From: JBBRCE01 sp038205115
GTDB lineage: Bacteria; Planctomycetota; Planctomycetia; Pirellulales; JBBRCE01
Direction: 5' to 3'
Assembly (NCBI GenBank): GCA_038205115.1
Contig: JBBRCE010000018.1
Span: 26,356-90,355, forward strand
DNA: 64,000 nucleotides
Shown: in pieces, positions 8,592 through 16,369 of the stretch
How the letters are laid out: every line of letters begins with the position of its first letter
Position numbering within the stretch: the stretch's first letter is position 1
Notes under the pieces: model-generated
Told to the model about the DNA's origin: nothing
Databases searched by the model: none
What the model saw: the letters and a program-made list of their open reading frames with translations, nothing else
Position numbers and translations under genes: made by a program

Positions 8592-10301
8592 TTACAACGC
8601 GGCGTTTTGCGTTTGTAACGTGTCTTCGCGATCGATGAAACTCGCCAAGCCGCGGCAACGGCAGGGCTGTTGCAACTTGCGAACGGCCTTGGCTTCGATC
8701 TGACGCACGCGTTCGCGAGTGACGCTGAAAATCTGCCCAACTTCTTCCAGCGTGTAAGCGTAACCGTCAACCAGGCCGTATCGCAGCCGCAGAATTTCAC
8801 GCTCGCGGTAGTTCAAGCTTTCGAGCACGTCGGCGATCGTGCTTTTCAGCGACTGCTGATGCACTTCGTACAACGGATCGTCGTCGCGGTGATCTTGCAG
8901 GAACTCGCCAAAGAAACTGTCGTCGTGATCGCCCACCGGTTGGTCGAGCGATAGCGGCTGGCGCGTCATTTTCATGATCACGCGGGTGTCCTCCAGCGAC
9001 AAACCGGCCGCTTCGGCCGCTTCTTCCACGCTCGGCTCGCGGCCGGTCTGTTGAATCAAGTCGCGCGTCACCGCTCGGACTTTGCTCATGGTGTCGATCA
9101 TATGTACCGGCACGCGAATCGTCCGGCTCTGATCGGCAATGGCGCGGGTAATCGCCTGACGAATCCACCATGTGGCGTAAGTCGAAAACTTGTAACCGCG
9201 GGCGTGTTCGAATTTATCGACCGCACGCATCAAGCCGGTATTGCCTTCTTGAATCAGATCGAGAAAGCTTAGGCCCCGGTTGCGATATTTCTTGGCGATC
9301 GAAACCACCAACCGCAAATTGCCCGCGGAAAGCACGCGTTTGGCGGCGTCGTAATCGTACTGCAACCGTGTGACCTTAGCGATTCGCTTGGCCAGCGTAG
9401 TTGGGCTTTCCAGCGTAATCCGCATCAAGTACCGCAGTTCGGCCTGCGCCTCGCGAATCTGGATGGCGCCGTGCGGCGTGGCTGCATCGGCCTTGGCAAC
9501 CTGAGCGACGAGCGATTGCATCCGCCCCGAGATTTCTTGCAGCTTTTCCAAAACCGGCATTAAGCGGCCATTCCGCAAGTCGAGTTCTTCGATCAAACGC
9601 ACGGCCTTATTGCGACGACGCACCAACCGACGCCAAGCAGCGTGACGCGCGTCGGCAGGTTGCGAGCGGCTGATGGCGATGGCAAAGTCGGTGCGATTCT
9701 GCTTCAACAACTGCGTGACGGTCGCCAGGTTGGGAGTCAGACGCTTGAGGATGTTCTTCTTTTCGGTCGTGTTGGTCACCGAAACTTCAATGGTCCGATC
9801 TAACCGCAGTTCGCCGGCGGCCACCTTTTGCAGCAGTTTGGCGGCGGCCTCCAGCATGAAGTCGTTGGCCAGCATCGTGTGGCGGAACAGCGTGCGAGTC
9901 TTTTCGATTTGCTTGGCCGAGGCAATTTCTTCCGGCCGCGTGAGGAGCGGAATCTCGCCCATCTGCATCAAGTACATGCGGACCGGATCGTCAATCTGAT
10001 CATCGCGGCCCGTGAGTTCGTTGTCGATCGATTCGCCGAGATCCGTACGTTCGGCCGATTCGAGATCGTCATCTTCGTATTCGTCGGTTGAAACGGCGTT
10101 CAGATCGGGAGTTTCGCCATGGCCCACCACGCCATTGACGGCCGGCTCAGCCACAAAATCCAGACCGTTGTAGCCCAACTCAAAGTCACCCATCGTGTCG
10201 TGGTTGTCGGAACTTCCACCAGACGATTGACCGCGACGCGATTTGCCAGCTCGGCTGGGCAGAGTTTTACCGGCGGCAGCTTTGCGAGAAATCTTAGACA
10301 A
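8592..10301 (-). CDS. rpoD: RNA polymerase primary sigma factor RpoD (sigma-70)
   Basis: A 569-residue housekeeping sigma factor. After a basic then acidic N-terminal 100 residues, region 1.2 is at about 103-135 (DDPVRMYLMQMGEIPLLTR). A non-conserved spacer of about 180 residues follows. Region 2 is at about 323-402 with LSAGNLRLVVSIAKKYRNRG, the DLIQEGNTGLMRAVDKF core-binding segment and YATWWIRQAITRAI for the -10 element. Region 3 follows, and region 4 near 495-555 has the -35 binding helix (YTLEEVGQIFSVTRERVRQIE). The protein directs core RNA polymerase to vegetative promoters. The sequence around 8511-8560 forms a probable terminator. Upstream is a 590-base gap shared with a divergent gene. 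Confidence 0.97.
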   Translation of the reverse strand: MSKISRKAAAGKTLPSRAGKSRRGQSSGGSSDNHDTMGDFELGYNGLDFVAEPAVNGVVGHGETPDLNAVSTDEYEDDDLESAERTDLGESIDNELTGRDDQIDDPVRMYLMQMGEIPLLTRPEEIASAKQIEKTRTLFRHTMLANDFMLEAAAKLLQKVAAGELRLDRTIEVSVTNTTEKKNILKRLTPNLATVTQLLKQNRTDFAIAISRSQPADARHAAWRRLVRRRNKAVRLIEELDLRNGRLMPVLEKLQEISGRMQSLVAQVAKADAATPHGAIQIREAQAELRYLMRITLESPTTLAKRIAKVTRLQYDYDAAKRVLSAGNLRLVVSIAKKYRNRGLSFLDLIQEGNTGLMRAVDKFEHARGYKFSTYATWWIRQAITRAIADQSRTIRVPVHMIDTMSKVRAVTRDLIQQTGREPSVEEAAEAAGLSLEDTRVIMKMTRQPLSLDQPVGDHDDSFFGEFLQDHRDDDPLYEVHQQSLKSTIADVLESLNYREREILRLRYGLVDGYAYTLEEVGQIFSVTRERVRQIEAKAVRKLQQPCRCRGLASFIDREDTLQTQNAAL

Positions 10302-10889
10302 GTGAGCTACTCCTAAGGCGGTCGAGAAACCAATATCCTGACGGGATCATCAAGTCCGCTGGGCTGGCTTGAGCGAGCGGGTTTGATGCTGATCGATAAA
10401 AGCAGCTCCAATGCCGCGGTTTGGCAACCGGCAGTGCTGCTGCGGCCAACGATTGACCTCGCAATGACTTATGCGCATTCCGGCGAATACGTTTGCGGAG
10501 ACTCAAGCTCGCGGATGATGAACTTTCACATCGCGCGCGCATTCTCGCGTTGCCAATTCGCCACCTGCGCTGCTCGGATGAAGCGGGTCGTAGCGAAAGT
10601 GCCGGCCTGGCGGCTGCGAAAAACAGTCGGAATTGTCGCCGCGGATCTTGAATGAAACGCCGTGGCAACATCCGTTGCCGTTAATCGCTCGGCAGCACCA
10701 CGAATGTCGGCAATGCAGTCGTCTCGCGACGTGGAGTGGCAAGCGGAAATGACGGCTGCATTGGATAATGCCGCTTGCTTACACTGCGCGGGGTCGATAG
10801 GCTGCAAATCGCATTTTGTCCACGGACTCGGTAGGCGAACGACCGACGTTGCCTATGAAGCCGACTTCGCCATCACGATTGAGGTTCTC
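10302..10889. other. Divergent intergenic region rpoD / DUF6288 gene
   Basis: Some 590 bases without a convincing gene. The frame of the DUF6288 gene is open from 10662, but the first 76 codons look random and precede the signal peptide. Promoters for both genes must be here; I cannot point to clear -35/-10 boxes. Confidence 0.5.
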
Positions 10890-13295
10890 ATGAACGGAAT
10901 CCGGTGCCGGTACCTGGTTGTGCTGCTGAGCGTAATCGTCGGCCAATGGAGTTGCCTCGCCTGGGCTGATCCGCCGCCGCTGCCGGATTTGACCCACGGC
11001 GGAAAAAAGGACGACAAGCACGATTGGAACCTGGGCCCGACCGGTGCGCGGGGCTGGATGTGGGGTTTCGATTTATCCACCGCCAAGGCGCGGCAGATTC
11101 TGATTACCGAAGTCGAAAAAGGCTCTCCGGCCGACGGCATTTTGCAGGTCGGCGATGTGATTTTAGGTTGCAGTAATCGCCCCTTCGATAGCGATGCGCG
11201 GGTGGTATTTGGTAACGCCATTACCCGCGCCGAGCGTGCGGAAAGCCACGGCCGCTTGCGACTCATGCGTTGGCGAAAAGGTCAGACCGAAACCGTAATG
11301 CTGCAGCTTAAGCCGTTGGGCGATTATTCCGACACATCGCCCGCGGATTGCCCAAAAACGGCGACGATCGTGGAGGCTGCAATCGCGCATTTGCTGAAGG
11401 TCGGTTTGAGTAACGATTTTTATGGCAAAGTGAATGCCTTGGGCTTGCTCGCCACCGGTCGCGAAGAATTGCAGCCCGTCATCAAGAAGTTGGCGCATGA
11501 AGTCGGCGCAAAGAATCTCAAGTTGAAGACGAGCATCGGTTCGTTGGAGTCGTGGGATATGAGTATGTCCAACATCTTCCTGACGGAATATTACTTAAGC
11601 ACCCACGACGAATTCGTACTGCCGGCCATTCGTGAATATTCCCGCCGACTGGCCGCGGGGCAAACGATCTCGGGTTCGTGGGGGCATGGTATGGCAGTGC
11701 CTGGCGTGACGAGCGGTTACGGCGTGGTGAATCAGGTTGGCCTGCAATGCTGGTATTCGTTGGAACTGGCCGAAAAATGCGGCGTCAAAGAACTTGCCGT
11801 TCAAGAAGCCACCAAAAAGGCACGCCAATTCTTTCGCTTTTTCATGCACAAGGGCAGCATTCCTTATGGCGATCATCCGCCCTTCTATTATCTTCACGAC
11901 AACAACGGCAAAAATGCGCTCGCCGCACTGACGTTTGACGTCGTCGGAAACAACACCGCGACGCAGTACTTCTCGCGTTCGTCGGTGGCTGCGTTCGAAG
12001 AACGCGAGTTCGGTCACACCGGCAACTACTTCAGTTACATGTGGGGCCCGCTGGGTGTCGCCCGCAGCGGAAACCAGGCTTTGGCCGCCCATCTCAAACA
12101 ACAGCGCTGGTACTACGATCTCGCCCGACGTTGGGACGGCGGCTTCCGTTATCAAGGCGGCGCCGGCAACGACGACTCCTACGAAGGAGAGATGACCGGC
12201 AGCTTTCTGCTGACTTACTCGATCCCGCAGCGCAAATTATTTCTGACCGGGCGTGACATCAAGCCGGCAAATACACTTTCGACAGACGACTTAGCGACAA
12301 CCATCGAAAGCGGTCGCGGATTTGATAACGCCCACTTGAACGATTGTTATGCCCGCAAACAGCCCGATGTGCTGCTGGAACTACTGGGCAGTTGGTCGCC
12401 AACTGTCCGGTATCGGGCAGCATCCGCGCTGGGTATTAAAAAGGCCGCGGTGGTTCCGCAGGTGATGGCCATGTTGGAAAGCAAGGACATCAACCGCCGT
12501 TATGGTGCGTGCCAGGCGCTGGAACAACTCGGTTCGGCCAGCGCGCCCGCCGTCGATGCACTGATGACACAGCTTCAGCGGCACGATTTTTGGCTGCAAT
12601 CACGCGCGGCGGATGCCTTGGCCGCCATTGGCGAGCCCGCCCGCAAAGCGGTTCCGGTATTGCTTAGACTCGTTCTCGACGACAAGCCGAATGATTCGCG
12701 CGAAATGAGTCGTAAATACATTGGGTTTTCGTTGTTTACTGATAGCCAAATCGATAATTTGCCGGCCCGCGGCTTGCTCGCCGAATCGATTCGGGGCGTC
12801 GACAAGCAAACGTTGCTCGCGGCAATGAAAAAGATGCTCGCTATCGACGATGGACTGGCCCGAGGTCGGGTGGCGCACATCTATTCCAAGCTCAGCGATC
12901 GAGAACTCGAGAGCTTGTGGCCGGATATCTTGAAATCGACGGCCAACTATGCGCCCTCGGGAGAAATGTTTGCCGACGAGATTCGCCTGGCCGGCCTGAA
13001 AATTATGGCAGAGCATCACATCAAGGACGGGCTGCGGGCCGGTGTCGACTACGCCAAGCACCAAAACATTTGGGCCAGCGAAATCCGCATGAGCGAAATC
13101 TTGGATCAGGTTGTCATGTACGGAGTGGCCGCAAAAGAATTTCTGCCGGAACTACGTGAACTGGTCAATACCTGCCGCAAGGAGGACTTTCCGGACGAAG
13201 CGAAGCAGCAGAAAATCGCCGCGTTGCAGGCTGGCATCAAAAAGATCGAATCCACCAAAGACAAGCCGGCGCTCCGCAGTATCAACGCTCCATAA
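10890..13295 (+). CDS. Exported PDZ/HEAT-repeat protein of the DUF6288 type
   Basis: A roughly 801-residue exported protein. The ATG at 10890 opens a signal peptide (YLVVLLSVIVGQWSCLAWA). Residues about 40-150 form a PDZ-like domain (RGWMWGFDLSTAKARQILI, EVEKGSPADGILQVGDVILG). The middle resembles an alpha/alpha toroid (WGHGMAVPGVTSGYGVVNQ, RRWDGGFRYQGGAGND). The C-terminal third has HEAT-like repeats (VRYRAASALGIKKAAVVPQV, RRYGACQALEQLGSASAPAV, RAADALAAIGEPARKAVPVL). This order is that of DUF6288 proteins common in planctomycetes; their function is unknown. The longer open frame from 10662 would hide the signal peptide, so I prefer the shorter form. Confidence 0.8.
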   Translation: MNGIRCRYLVVLLSVIVGQWSCLAWADPPPLPDLTHGGKKDDKHDWNLGPTGARGWMWGFDLSTAKARQILITEVEKGSPADGILQVGDVILGCSNRPFDSDARVVFGNAITRAERAESHGRLRLMRWRKGQTETVMLQLKPLGDYSDTSPADCPKTATIVEAAIAHLLKVGLSNDFYGKVNALGLLATGREELQPVIKKLAHEVGAKNLKLKTSIGSLESWDMSMSNIFLTEYYLSTHDEFVLPAIREYSRRLAAGQTISGSWGHGMAVPGVTSGYGVVNQVGLQCWYSLELAEKCGVKELAVQEATKKARQFFRFFMHKGSIPYGDHPPFYYLHDNNGKNALAALTFDVVGNNTATQYFSRSSVAAFEEREFGHTGNYFSYMWGPLGVARSGNQALAAHLKQQRWYYDLARRWDGGFRYQGGAGNDDSYEGEMTGSFLLTYSIPQRKLFLTGRDIKPANTLSTDDLATTIESGRGFDNAHLNDCYARKQPDVLLELLGSWSPTVRYRAASALGIKKAAVVPQVMAMLESKDINRRYGACQALEQLGSASAPAVDALMTQLQRHDFWLQSRAADALAAIGEPARKAVPVLLRLVLDDKPNDSREMSRKYIGFSLFTDSQIDNLPARGLLAESIRGVDKQTLLAAMKKMLAIDDGLARGRVAHIYSKLSDRELESLWPDILKSTANYAPSGEMFADEIRLAGLKIMAEHHIKDGLRAGVDYAKHQNIWASEIRMSEILDQVVMYGVAAKEFLPELRELVNTCRKEDFPDEAKQQKIAALQAGIKKIESTKDKPALRSINAP

Positions 13296-13452
13296 AATGA
13301 GTCCGGTATCTTCGCATGCGCGACGTTACGTTTCGCTATGACGCACTTGTAATTCAATTCGAGTCGGCCACAATACGGCGGATCGCACATGGTCGCACTG
13401 AATCGTTCCAGAATGCAACGCCAACACGCAGCACTCACGAGTCTACGATCAA

Positions 13453-13971
13453 ATGACAAGTAACCAACAAGAAGGCAACAATTGGACGTCGAAGGCTTCG
13501 GATTTCTTGGGCTTTGCCGAAAGCCTGGTGCTGGTGCTGATTGGCGTGGCTTTAGTGCTGGTGGCGTTACTGCTGCTTTACGCCGGCATGCACGATCTGT
13601 GGGTTGCAACCTCGCAGGGGCCTGAGCGAATCGAACGGACGGCCATCGGCATTTTGAACACGATCTTGCTCGTCATGATGACCATGGAAATCGTGTACAC
13701 GGTGGCCATCTCGCTCAAGTCGCACACGCTCAACGCTGAACCATTCTTAATCATCGGCGCGATTGCCTCGATTCGGCGAATGCTGGTCATCACCGCAACG
13801 TCGACGGAAATTGAAGACAAGCCGGAGATCTTCCACAACACCCTGATCGAACTAGGCTTATTGGCGGCCACGGTCATCGCAATGACTGTGGCAATCTGTT
13901 TGCTGCGTTACAGCCAGCGACGTTTCGTGGAGCCTGCAGCCAAACCTGCGGCTGACGCCGCGCATTCCTGA
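13453..13971 (+). CDS. PsiE-like membrane protein
   Basis: A 172-residue membrane protein with four hydrophobic segments: AESLVLVLIGVALVLVALLL, a second near ERTAIGILNTILLVMMTMEI, a third near FLIIGAIASIRRMLVI, and a fourth near LGLLAATVIAMTVAICLL. The arrangement and the loop IASIRRMLVITA match the phosphate-starvation-inducible PsiE family. In E. coli psiE responds to phosphate limitation, but no biochemical role is established. It stands alone, about 160 bases after the DUF6288 gene; I see no Pho box. Confidence 0.8.
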   Translation: MTSNQQEGNNWTSKASDFLGFAESLVLVLIGVALVLVALLLLYAGMHDLWVATSQGPERIERTAIGILNTILLVMMTMEIVYTVAISLKSHTLNAEPFLIIGAIASIRRMLVITATSTEIEDKPEIFHNTLIELGLLAATVIAMTVAICLLRYSQRRFVEPAAKPAADAAHS

Positions 13972-14180
13972 TTCGTTCATTCGCGGGCTTCGCAAAGCGG
14001 CTAAAATCGCCAGTATTTTCGGAGTTGCACCTGGGTTTCCAGAAGTCGTCGAAGACGCCTTGATCACAGTTAAAGCGAGCGCGGTCGGTGCCATTGCTTG
14101 CCCCACGGTGACCTCGCGGCGTAAAATGCAGTTGCAGTAGTTCGCGCGATCCACACACCGCATCCGATCGAGGAATCTTT

Positions 14181-15659
14181 ATGGCCACGGCGATTTTGAA
14201 CGATAGGGCGGCCCAACCGCAAATTCACCAAACCCAATGTTTCATCGGTGGGCGCTGGACGCCAGCCGCCAGCGGCAAAACTTTTGAGACCGTGAATCCG
14301 GCAACTGAAGAAGTAATTGCCAGCGTTGCCGAAGGCGACGCCAAAGATGTCGATCTGGCCGTGGCTGCGGCGCGCAAGGCACTTGAGCACGGCCCTTGGG
14401 CGACGATGGACGCCCGCGATCGTGGCCGCATCATGTATAAGTTCGCCGATTTGCTCGAAGAGCACGCCGAAGAATTGGCAGCCCTGGAAACGCTGGATAA
14501 CGGCAAGCCCATCCGCGATTCGCGCGCTGCCGATCTGCCGCTGACCATCGATGCCATTCGCTATTACGCCGGATATGCCGACAAAATCCACGGTCAAACC
14601 ATTCCTGTCCGCGGCAACTATTTTACCTATACGCGTCGCGAACCGGTTGGTGTTGTCGGCCAGATCATCCCTTGGAATTTTCCAATGTTGATGGTCGCTT
14701 GGAAGTGGGGACCGGCACTCGCGGCCGGTTGCACCATCGTGATGAAGCCGGCCGAACAGACTCCGCTCACCTGCCTGCGAATGGCACGGCTGGCGCAAAA
14801 GGCCGGCATTCCCGACGGCGTGATCAATGTTGTGCCGGGTTACGGTCCAACGGCCGGGGCCGCGCTGGTCAAGCATCCAGGCGTAGACAAAATTGCGTTC
14901 ACCGGCGAGCACCGGACCGCGCAGATTATCATGCGTGACGCTTCCACGACGCTCAAGCGGCTGACGTTCGAACTGGGTGGCAAGAGTCCTAACGTCGTGT
15001 TCGCCGACGCCGATCTCGACGCGGCGGCGGCCGGAGCGCACTTTGCCTTGTACTTCAATCAGGGCCAGTGTTGTTGTGCCGGCAGTCGGCTGTTTGTCGA
15101 AGAACAGGTGTACGATAAATTCGTCGACAAACTGGTGACTCTCAACAAGTCGCGGCGGTTGGGCGACCCAATGGATCCGCAAACCGAACAGGGACCGCAG
15201 GTCGATCGCGCTCAGTTCGATAAGATCCTCAGCTACATCGATATCGGCAAGAACGAAGGTGCACAGTGCCTAAGTGGCGGCGTCCGCTTTGGCGACCGCG
15301 GATTCTTTGTCGAGCCGACGCTGTTTGGCAACGTGACCGACGAGATGCGAATCGCGCGCGAAGAAATCTTCGGCCCCGTACTCTCCGTGCTGAAATTCAA
15401 AGACACCGGCGAGATCATCGAACGCGCCAATAACACCTCGTTTGGTCTGGCGGCCGCCATTTGGACGCGCGACATTGCCAAAGCGCATCAGTTTGCCGCC
15501 AAAGTTCGGGCGGGTACCGTTTGGATTAACTGCTACGACGTGCTCGATGCCGCCGCGCCGTTTGGCGGTTTCAAGATGTCCGGCCTCGGCCGCGAACTGG
15601 GCGAAAAAGGTCTCGACGCTTACACGGAAACTAAAACAGTGACAATTAGCATGGGCTAA
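14181..15659 (+). CDS. NAD(P)-dependent aldehyde dehydrogenase
   Basis: A 492-residue enzyme with all main features of the class: the PWNFPMLMVAWKWGPALAAG cofactor segment, the KPAEQTPLT lysine, the general base Glu in TFELGGKSPN, and the catalytic Cys in NQGQCCCAGSRLFV. The glycine-rich loop is unusual: instead of FTGSTxVG it reads FTGEHRTAQ. Family members oxidise aldehydes to acids in the cytosol. The substrate cannot be told from context: neighbours are psiE-like and an unknown membrane gene. The start ATG at 14181 fits the family N-terminus (QCFIGGRWTPAASGKTFETV). Confidence 0.92.
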   Translation: MATAILNDRAAQPQIHQTQCFIGGRWTPAASGKTFETVNPATEEVIASVAEGDAKDVDLAVAAARKALEHGPWATMDARDRGRIMYKFADLLEEHAEELAALETLDNGKPIRDSRAADLPLTIDAIRYYAGYADKIHGQTIPVRGNYFTYTRREPVGVVGQIIPWNFPMLMVAWKWGPALAAGCTIVMKPAEQTPLTCLRMARLAQKAGIPDGVINVVPGYGPTAGAALVKHPGVDKIAFTGEHRTAQIIMRDASTTLKRLTFELGGKSPNVVFADADLDAAAAGAHFALYFNQGQCCCAGSRLFVEEQVYDKFVDKLVTLNKSRRLGDPMDPQTEQGPQVDRAQFDKILSYIDIGKNEGAQCLSGGVRFGDRGFFVEPTLFGNVTDEMRIAREEIFGPVLSVLKFKDTGEIIERANNTSFGLAAAIWTRDIAKAHQFAAKVRAGTVWINCYDVLDAAAPFGGFKMSGLGRELGEKGLDAYTETKTVTISMG

Positions 15660-15855
15660 CTGCCACAGTGGATCGTCCGGCTGGGTTGCGGCCACGCAGC
15701 AGTGATCCGGCGCGTGAATTACTTAAATGTGCGCTTGGCATTTCCGATCCCGGCGGACCTCCTCGCGGACATGCCGCCTGATCAAAACGCCGACTAACGC
15801 AATCTGCCGTACTTCGATTCACAATCTTCGTCAGAAAATTTCACGTCCCTCGCCA

Positions 15856-16308
15856 ATGTTGATCAACGCAATCTTTGCAGCGCACTTGATCAGTACGTGG
15901 CTGATGGTTGGCATCATTTGGTTTGTGCAGATCGTGCATTATCCGCTGATGTCCAGCGTGGGGCGTGATCTGTTCCGCCGCTACAGCGAACTTCACCAAC
16001 GGCGCACCGGTTGGGTCGTGGGCGGACCGATGCTGACAGAAGCGATTACCGCCGTTTGTTTGCTTGCCTGGTCGCCGCCGCTGCGAGGCTCTGTGATGTT
16101 CTGGCTCGGCAATTTCCTGTTGGCGTTGATCTGGGCGTCGACCGCTTTCTGGCAAGTTCCATTGCACAAACAATTGCTAGAAGGCTACGACCACGCAGCG
16201 ATCCAGCGTTTGGCACGCTCGAACTGGCTGCGCACGATAGCTTGGACCGTGCGCGGTTTGCTGGTCAGCAGACTTTATTTTGGCGCAGCGTCGCCGATCA
16301 GCGGTTGA
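15856..16308 (+). CDS. Small conserved membrane protein
   Basis: A 150-residue protein with about four membrane helices: the start INAIFAAHLISTWLMVGIIW, then around MLTEAITAVCLLAWSPPL, then VMFWLGNFLLALIWASTAF, and a short C-terminal one. The conserved-looking features are the IVHYPLM motif, the FRRYSELHQRRTGWVVGGPM loop and FWQVPLHKQLLEG; together they resemble uncharacterised membrane proteins found in many bacteria. I chose the ATG at 15856 since upstream codons of the open frame (from 15727) are not membrane-like. Its 3' end converges on gyrA with a 60-base gap. Function unknown. Confidence 0.75.
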   Translation: MLINAIFAAHLISTWLMVGIIWFVQIVHYPLMSSVGRDLFRRYSELHQRRTGWVVGGPMLTEAITAVCLLAWSPPLRGSVMFWLGNFLLALIWASTAFWQVPLHKQLLEGYDHAAIQRLARSNWLRTIAWTVRGLLVSRLYFGAASPISG

Positions 16309-16369
16309 GCGCGAGTTTCGTGGCACCGATATCGCAATTCACTGGCGGTCTCGCGCGAGCCGCCCGCGA

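Noticed and set aside
14070..15182. 370-codon minus-strand frame over the aldehyde dehydrogenase
   Set aside because: Antisense to catalytic motifs of a real gene, no domain.
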